NCBI GenBank assembly: GCA_028678715.1
Contig: JAJRCY010000013.1
Coordinates: 1 to 11,492, forward strand
Source: Methanomicrobiales archaeon
GTDB lineage: Archaea > Halobacteriota > Methanomicrobia > Methanomicrobiales > JACTUA01
DNA: 11,492 nt
Direction: 5' to 3'
The notes beneath the pieces were generated by a model. That model saw only the letters and a program-made list of their open reading frames with translations. It did no database searches and had not been told where the DNA came from. The translations under genes were made by a program, and so were the position numbers. Position 1 is the first letter of the stretch, and each line of letters begins with the position of its first letter. This document shows, one piece after another, positions 6,571-11,492 of this stretch.

Positions 6571-8595
6571 ATGAAAGAGAACACGCACCGCATTCCCTGC
6601 AGCATTCCCGTTGGGGGAGCTCTCCTCATCGCCGTCGCATTGACCCTCGGCATGGTGGCGCCGGTCTCTGCTGAGACCTACACCAGGGATGCCGATTTCG
6701 ACCAGGGGATCATGGTCGGGATCGATCACCTGATTCCGGACCAGCTCCAGCTCTCACCGCTGGCCTCCACCCTTCCCTATCTCTGGGTTCCCAATCTGGA
6801 GGGAACCGTCTCCCGGGTGGATATCAGGACAGGACGGGAACTGGGGAGGTACCGCGTGGTCCCGGCTAGACTGGCGGAGGGGGGGAGCCCCTCCCGCACG
6901 ACCGTCGATCTGCAGGGGAACTGCTGGGTGGGTACACGCCAGGCTGGCACTGTCGTGAAGATCGGCCTGCCTGAGGCCGGCGGGTGCCCGGACAGGAACA
7001 GCGACGGGATCATTACCACTTCACGGGATCGCGACGGGGACGGGGACATCACGGGGGATGAGCTGCTCCCGTGGGGAGGAGACGAGTGCGTCCTCCATGA
7101 GGTTGTCCTGATCCCGGGGAAGGAAGGCACCTATGTACCCGGCACCTACTCGGGAGGGTATGATACCAATTACTGGGGCACCTCCCCCCGGGGGCTTGCC
7201 GTAGACCGGCAGAACAACTTCTGGGCAGGTACCTGGAACAGCCACCGGTACTACTACATCGATGGCGTCACGGGCACCATCCTGAAAGAAGTGGATGTGA
7301 GCGCAGTCCCCCTCCCGGAGGGCGGGACCGTTTCCCACTGGGCCTACGGTGCGGTCATCGACCGTGACGGGATCCTCTGGTCTTCCAGCCTGTCGACCCA
7401 TATTCTCCGCCTGGATCCCTCGGACCTAAACAACGTCGAACTGACAGCCATCCCGATCCCGGAAGACTACGCCGAATCCGTGTACGGCATCGCGCTGGAT
7501 TATGCGGGCCATCTCTTTGTCACCGGCCATCTCTCCAATACCCTGGTCCGCGTCTCCCTTTCCACCCGTTCCGTGGAATGGAAGAGGACCCTCCAGGGAA
7601 TGGATGATGCCCGGGGTGTGGCCTGCACTCCCGACAACCATGTCTGGGTGGCCAGCTCCAATAACGGGAAGGTGATCGAGTACGATAACGAGGGGAACTA
7701 CCTGGGAGAGGTCTCCGGGTTCAATTTCCCTGTCGGGGTGGCGGTGGACGGGGTTGGCAAGCTCTGGGTTCCGGACCGGCTGATGGAACCCATCCACCGC
7801 GTCGATCCTGCGACAATGAAGAAGGATCTGTCCAGACGGCTCATCGGGAGCGTGGGCCACTACTCGTACAGCGACATGACGGGCATCATTGCCCGGTCCA
7901 TCACCACGAAGACCGGCACCTGGACCGTCATCGATGACAGCGGGGCACCCGGCACACCGTGGGAAACAGTCTCCTGGCATGGGGAGACTCCCCCGGGCAC
8001 GTCGGTCACCGTGCGGGTGCGGAGCTCGGAGGACGGGAAATCCTGGTCGGCCTGGGAGGCGGCGGAGAACGATGTTCCCCTGACGGCCACACCGGACGGG
8101 CGGCTCCTGCAGATCGAGGTCACGCTGAAAAACCTCTACGGGGACGTGTCACCGGTGCTCTATGACCTGACGGTGAGACCCGCCAACCTGCCCCCGGATA
8201 TCAGCACCGCGGCTCCCAGCATCGACTGCCTCTGGCCGCCGGACCACACGTTCGTGAACCTGGCGATTACGGGGGTCACGGACCCGGACGGCGACCCCGT
8301 GACGATCACGGTGGATGCCATCACCAGCGATGAACCCACCGCTACGGACGAAGGATCCGGCGGGAAGAGCCATGCGCCTGATGCCGAAGGAGTGGGCACA
8401 CTCGCCCCGCGGGTACGGGCGGAACGGTCCGGTGACGGCAATGGCAGGGTGTACGTTATCGCCTTCACCGCGAGCGACGGGAAACCCGGCGGATCCCGCA
8501 GCAGCTCCGTCTCCGTGTGCGTCCCCCATGACAAGAGCGATGGGTGCACCTGCACGGATGACGGGCAGGAGTACGATGCCACGGTCATCACCTGA
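6571..8595 (+). CDS. Secreted seven-bladed beta-propeller protein (Vgb/NHL-like) with C-terminal beta domains
   Basis: A 674-residue exported protein. A signal peptide is clear: a short basic N-terminus, a hydrophobic core (about 14-31) and likely cleavage after VSA at 34. Seven blade-like repeats follow, each centred on a pattern like LWV-x-N-x-x-G-T-V-x-R-V-D: near 71, 119, 218, 269, 315, 358 and 398. They resemble virginiamycin B lyase/NHL propellers. Between blades 2 and 3 sits an insert with two calcium-type loops, DRNSDGII (141-148) and DRDGDGDITGDE (153-164). Residues about 428-536 look like a beta-sandwich domain. Residues about 550-674 match a C-terminal module found in many secreted proteins: LWPPDH, DPDGDPVTIT, DEPT, RAERSGDGNGRVY, VCVPHD and a DDGQEYDAT end. 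Its role is unknown; surface binding or adhesion is more likely than lyase activity. Confidence 0.88.
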   Translation: MKENTHRIPCSIPVGGALLIAVALTLGMVAPVSAETYTRDADFDQGIMVGIDHLIPDQLQLSPLASTLPYLWVPNLEGTVSRVDIRTGRELGRYRVVPARLAEGGSPSRTTVDLQGNCWVGTRQAGTVVKIGLPEAGGCPDRNSDGIITTSRDRDGDGDITGDELLPWGGDECVLHEVVLIPGKEGTYVPGTYSGGYDTNYWGTSPRGLAVDRQNNFWAGTWNSHRYYYIDGVTGTILKEVDVSAVPLPEGGTVSHWAYGAVIDRDGILWSSSLSTHILRLDPSDLNNVELTAIPIPEDYAESVYGIALDYAGHLFVTGHLSNTLVRVSLSTRSVEWKRTLQGMDDARGVACTPDNHVWVASSNNGKVIEYDNEGNYLGEVSGFNFPVGVAVDGVGKLWVPDRLMEPIHRVDPATMKKDLSRRLIGSVGHYSYSDMTGIIARSITTKTGTWTVIDDSGAPGTPWETVSWHGETPPGTSVTVRVRSSEDGKSWSAWEAAENDVPLTATPDGRLLQIEVTLKNLYGDVSPVLYDLTVRPANLPPDISTAAPSIDCLWPPDHTFVNLAITGVTDPDGDPVTITVDAITSDEPTATDEGSGGKSHAPDAEGVGTLAPRVRAERSGDGNGRVYVIAFTASDGKPGGSRSSSVSVCVPHDKSDGCTCTDDGQEYDATVIT

Positions 8596-8646
8596 AACCG
8601 TGTGAGCGGGCAGGGAAGACCACCGGTATCCCGTTCCTTCCCCTCC

Positions 8647-8651
8647 TTTTT
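8647..8651 (+). terminator. T-tract between convergent genes
   Basis: Five T follow a pyrimidine-rich stretch about 50 bases past the stop of the secreted-protein gene. A weak inverted repeat precedes it (GGGAAG at 8613-8618 with CTTCCC at 8637-8642, 18-base loop). The 121-base gap (8596-8716) separates it from the oppositely directed nitrogenase-like operon. Confidence 0.4.
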
Positions 8652-8716
8652 CGGCGGATAGACTTCCTCCCCTGACTGCGATCCTCCCGTCCTTCCTTAC
8701 CGGCTGACGATCGCTC

Positions 8717-9850
8717 TCACGACCTGCTCCGCCGTTCCCGGTCCATGCAGGCGTTCAGCACCTGTTCCATGAGATCCAGCGCGCCTTCAACACCTGCCAG
8801 CGGGCGGGCCCGGAGCTGGATCCTGCCCCGGAGCGGCAGGGTGATCCCCACGAAAGCACCCTGCGGGTGCACCATCCGCTCGTAGGAGGATCCGAGGACC
8901 AGGTCCGGCTGCTCCCGGTCCAGCACGGCCCGGATCTCCTCAAGGGATGTCGTCTTCCCGACACGGAAACGGCTGGGACCGGGATCGTTCCGGCTGCCGA
9001 TGGCCGCGATCCCGCAGTCCAGGTACGTGGCAAGCATCTCTGCCGCGTACACCGAGGGTGCGGACATCCCGAAGATGGCAACGGTCGGCGGATCGTGCCT
9101 GCGCAGGTACTTATCGGCCGCATGGGTGATCCGCTCCTCCGCCCTCTCCACCTCCTCCAGCACCGGCCCCGGATCGCACCCCTCGCACTCCTCGCCAAGG
9201 GCACGGAAGGCCGCCGCAACCGCCGGAAGACCCAGCAGGGAGCCGATCCTCCGTCCTGCCCCGCCGGCCAGGTCGGGGTTCACCGACAGGCTCACCGGTG
9301 CTGCCCGGCCGAGCCGGTCCAGCGTGGTGTCGGTGAAGATCGTGGCCGGCGTTGTCCCGGAGAGCGCCAGCAGGCGTTCCGCCTCCCGCAGGTTCCCCCG
9401 GGAGAAGGGATCCGCCGGGTGGATACCATCCAGGTTCACACCCGGGGTCTCCGGGGCCACGGCCGGTGCAAGGGCCTCCATGGCGAGCCGGTAGCCCTCC
9501 TCCATGCCCCCGCAGAACCCCGGGCTGTCGACCACGAGAAGATCCCTGTCGGCGCCCACCCCGGCGGGATCCTCACCTGTCACGGCGGTCACGCAGGTGG
9601 TGACCACGGCAATCTTGAGATAGTGGGACGGGATGCCCTGCAGCACCTCGGAGAGGCGTGCAGCCCCCCCGAAGATCACCTCCCGTTCCTGAAGGAAGGT
9701 GCCGAAGAGCTCGCCGGGCATGAGGGTGGCAGGGTAGTAGTAGCACCCGCTGGACCCGTGGATTACAACGGCCAGGTCCTCAATCCCGGAGAGGCAGGAG
9801 ACGGCCCCTGCCATGGCGCACGGCCAGACAGGGTTGGTACAGTTACCCAT
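8717..9850 (-). CDS. Nitrogenase component 1-like protein, K/N-type subunit
   Basis: A 377-residue member of the NifD/K/E/N oxidoreductase family, last gene of the operon. The N-terminus has the K-type pattern: C11 in WPCAMAGA, HGSSGC with C36, and VVTTCVTAVTGED with C86. These are the three positions that bind the P-cluster-type iron-sulfur centre at the subunit interface. C4 and C19 are extra. VVDSPGFCGGMEEGY (106-120) is the conserved loop of this family. A second Rossmann-like domain starts near 255 (VAIFGMSAPS), and the C-terminus (about 338-370) has the usual P-x-R-G-R segment. It is much shorter than NifK (about 520). The ATG at 9850 has GGTGGAGG about 10 bases upstream and overlaps the preceding gene by 8 bases. 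Substrate unknown. Confidence 0.85.
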   Translation of the reverse strand: MGNCTNPVWPCAMAGAVSCLSGIEDLAVVIHGSSGCYYYPATLMPGELFGTFLQEREVIFGGAARLSEVLQGIPSHYLKIAVVTTCVTAVTGEDPAGVGADRDLLVVDSPGFCGGMEEGYRLAMEALAPAVAPETPGVNLDGIHPADPFSRGNLREAERLLALSGTTPATIFTDTTLDRLGRAAPVSLSVNPDLAGGAGRRIGSLLGLPAVAAAFRALGEECEGCDPGPVLEEVERAEERITHAADKYLRRHDPPTVAIFGMSAPSVYAAEMLATYLDCGIAAIGSRNDPGPSRFRVGKTTSLEEIRAVLDREQPDLVLGSSYERMVHPQGAFVGITLPLRGRIQLRARPLAGVEGALDLMEQVLNACMDRERRSRS

Positions 9851-10883
9851 GGATCGCCCGCCTCCACCGGTGCAGCAGCTGCCGGATCCCGGTCGTCCCC
9901 ACCGGAAGGGGATCGGGGAGGGGCACCGCGGTCCCGTGCCGATCAACCCTGAGATCAAGGACCGCCGCCAGCTCCTGCACCAGCGCCGCGCCCTCCCCTG
10001 CCCCGTCACCCCTGTCACACCACACCCGTGACCCCGACAGATCCGCATAGCAGGAGAGCATCTCCTGCTGCACCTCCTCTTCCCTGCGAACCGCTCCTGC
10101 GGCGTCCATGCCCAGTATCCTCCCGGCCCGTGCCAGGAAGAGAAGGGTTCCGGCAAGGCCCACCGGGTAGGAGGGCAGGTACGGGGTTCTGAACCGTCCG
10201 CCCAGCCAGACCCCCAGCGGCGCAAGATCGGGCTCCCGCAGCACATTGAGGCGGGATACGCCCAGCCGGGGAAGCGTGGCCCAGTCCATGCCCCTCACCA
10301 GCCGGAGATCAACCCGGGCGCCCAGGAGAGAGAGCAGCCGGCGGACCTCCCCGCCGTGGGCATCCACCTCGTACTCCAGGTTCTTCTCCCCGACGAGCAC
10401 CACGCCGCCGGGTCCGTCCCCCGGTTCCCCGGCACAGCCGGCTATCGCCTGGAGGGCCCGGTGGAACCCGTCCCGGAAGACGCCGCCCAGGAACCCGGCG
10501 GTGGGGATATGGACCACCGGCACATCCCAGCCCCTGCTGCAGACCGCACCGGTATCGTCGCCGATCGTCTCCACGACACAGGTGGAGAGCACGAACACCA
10601 CTGGCGGATCCAGGGCAGCGGCATCCCGGATGGCCTCTGCGAGCGCCCCCTCGCCCCCGAAGATCACCCCGCTCTCGTCCAGGTCCGTGGAGGCGAGGCG
10701 GGGCAGCACCACCGTGTCGTTCTCCAGGCAGGTGGCATGGAAGAGGGAGAGGTTGTGCTGGGCGCACCCGGGCGGGCCGTGGATCACGGTGACGGCGTCC
10801 CGGAACTGGGTGGACACCGACAGGGCCCCCGTGAGGGTGCAGCCCTCAAGCCGCGAACCGGAGGGCAAGGGCTTCAAGGTCAT
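9843..10883 (-). CDS. Nitrogenase component 1-like protein, D/E-type subunit
   Basis: A 346-residue paralogue of the next gene's product. It has D-type signatures: C15 in [18 protein letters not shown] with C40, and [12 protein letters not shown] with C102, matching the three P-cluster cysteines of NifD. A second domain starts near 160 (VVLVGEKN). In NifD the FeMo-cofactor cysteine lies in a segment aligned by eye with [10 protein letters not shown] (210-219) here, which has no cysteine. The protein is also about 130 residues shorter than NifD. It therefore probably lacks a nitrogenase-type cofactor, as in protochlorophyllide reductase and CfbD. The ATG at 10883 lies inside the end of the H-like gene (38-base overlap) and has no strong ribosome binding site, suggesting coupled translation. 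It is distinct from CfbD as I recall it, which lacks the first cysteine. Confidence 0.84.
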   Translation of the reverse strand: MTLKPLPSGSRLEGCTLTGALSVSTQFRDAVTVIHGPPGCAQHNLSLFHATCLENDTVVLPRLASTDLDESGVIFGGEGALAEAIRDAAALDPPVVFVLSTCVVETIGDDTGAVCSRGWDVPVVHIPTAGFLGGVFRDGFHRALQAIAGCAGEPGDGPGGVVLVGEKNLEYEVDAHGGEVRRLLSLLGARVDLRLVRGMDWATLPRLGVSRLNVLREPDLAPLGVWLGGRFRTPYLPSYPVGLAGTLLFLARAGRILGMDAAGAVRREEEVQQEMLSCYADLSGSRVWCDRGDGAGEGAALVQELAAVLDLRVDRHGTAVPLPDPLPVGTTGIRQLLHRWRRAIHG

Positions 10884-11492
10884 CCATCGAGAGCGGGGTG
10901 GGGATCACCAGATCTGTGTTCGACATCACCGCCCGGGCCAGCCCGCGGTACACCTGTGCCTGGGAGGAATCCGGGGCGTACTCGATGACGGTCCGCTTGC
11001 GCACCTCGGCCATCTGCACGACGCGGTCCCGGGGGATGAAGGCGACCAGGCGCGATCCAATCCGTTCCGCGAACTCCCGGACCAGCGCCTCCTCGTCGGG
11101 CATGGTGGCGGAGTTGCAGATCACCCCGGCGAGCCGGCATTTCGACCTGCCCCGGCCCGAGAGGCGGGCGATGGCCCGGCAGATGTTGTTCGCTGCGTAG
11201 AGGGACATCAGCTCCCCCGAGGTGACCAGGTAGATCTCCTCGGCATAGCCCTCCCGCATCGGCATCGCAAAGCCCCCGCAGACCACGTCGCCCAGCACGT
11301 CGTAGACCACCACGTCGGCGGTGAGGGAACCGAGCTGTTCGAGGAGCTGGAAGGTGGCGATGATGCCCCGGCCGGCACACCCCACGCCGGGCTCGGGGCC
11401 GCCGGCCTCCACGCACCGGACACCCTGGTACCCGGTGAAAACCACCTGATCGGCCGTGAGGCCCTCGTCCCTGCCGTCCCGGAGCTGGTCCA
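10846..11492 (-). CDS. Nitrogenase reductase-like iron protein (NifH family), 5' end cut by window
   Basis: The C-terminal 214 residues of a NifH-family ATPase, which passes electrons one at a time from its [4Fe-4S] cluster to a component-1 partner. Both cluster cysteines are visible: GVGCAGRGI (codon 11377-11379, equivalent to NifH Cys97) and [14 protein letters not shown] (codon 11278-11280, equivalent to Cys132). [30 protein letters not shown] and the later VICNS are typical. About 60 N-terminal residues with the Walker A loop lie beyond the right edge, so intactness cannot be judged. It is the first visible gene of the operon, overlapping the D-like gene by 38 bases. The sequence is close to NifH itself, but the partners show the operon is not a nitrogenase. 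CfbC is an alternative identity. Confidence 0.9.
   Translation of the reverse strand, partial: DQLRDGRDEGLTADQVVFTGYQGVRCVEAGGPEPGVGCAGRGIIATFQLLEQLGSLTADVVVYDVLGDVVCGGFAMPMREGYAEEIYLVTSGELMSLYAANNICRAIARLSGRGRSKCRLAGVICNSATMPDEEALVREFAERIGSRLVAFIPRDRVVQMAEVRKRTVIEYAPDSSQAQVYRGLARAVMSNTDLVIPTPLSMDDLEALALRFAA

Noticed and set aside
8867..9952. Plus-strand open frame (361 codons) opposite the K-like gene
   Set aside because: The minus strand here encodes a clear nitrogenase-family protein with conserved motifs; the plus frame has none and is a composition shadow.
9851..10246. Upstream extension of the K-like reading frame beyond the ATG at 9850
   Set aside because: It runs through the D-like gene in another frame and has no family similarity. 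The conserved N-terminal cysteine motif begins right after 9850, which has its own ribosome binding site.
8717..11492. Possible true nitrogenase nifHDK
   Set aside because: The component-1 subunits are too short, and the cofactor-ligand cysteine of NifD appears absent. The nifI1/nifI2 regulators, which often lie between nifH and nifD in methanogens, are not between these genes, which overlap directly.
1..11492. CRISPR arrays, tRNA or rRNA genes, insertion sequences
   Set aside because: I looked for direct repeat-spacer patterns, tRNA T-loop and acceptor patterns, and transposase-like frames, and saw none.

Overview
The window is GC-rich DNA (about 65% by eye) from an archaeon, most probably a methanogen of the Methanomicrobiales. 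The evidence is an FprA-type F420H2 oxidase flavoprotein, AT-rich TATA-like boxes in AT-rich gaps, T-tract terminators, GGTGA/GGAGG ribosome binding sites and a nitrogenase-like gene set. The genus cannot be settled from the sequence alone.

Region 1 (about 1-2285, + strand) is an oxygen and superoxide defence locus. It holds a rubredoxin (106-267), a structured 444-base gap, then FprA (712-1911) overlapping by 4 bases a two-iron-centre superoxide reductase/desulfoferrodoxin (1908-2285). Rubredoxin is the plausible electron donor to the superoxide reductase, while FprA reduces O2 to water.

Region 2 (2364-5268, + strand) is a tightly packed leuCDB-type operon: isopropylmalate isomerase large and small subunits, then a beta-decarboxylating dehydrogenase closest to the tartrate/isopropylmalate dehydrogenase branch. 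Leucine synthesis is the likely job. The related 2-oxosuberate route to coenzyme B, or the citramalate route, cannot be excluded. A 422-base non-coding gap follows, with a T-tract terminator, a perfect 11-bp hairpin, long G-tracts and a promoter.

Region 3 (5791-8595, + strand) has an unrecognised 143-residue protein with a structured leader that pairs its own ribosome binding site. An AT-rich promoter region follows, then a 674-residue secreted seven-bladed beta-propeller protein (Vgb/NHL type) with a calcium-loop insert and a C-terminal beta-sandwich domain.

Region 4 (8717-11492, - strand) converges on region 3. It is an overlapping three-gene operon reading H-like, D-like, K-like: a nitrogenase reductase homologue (cut by the window edge) and two distinct nitrogenase component-1 paralogues. 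The two paralogues keep three P-cluster-type cysteines each, but are short, and the D-like one lacks the cofactor-ligand cysteine of NifD. This looks like neither a true nitrogenase nor the two-gene CfbC/CfbD system of F430 synthesis. It is the best candidate here for an undescribed enzyme.
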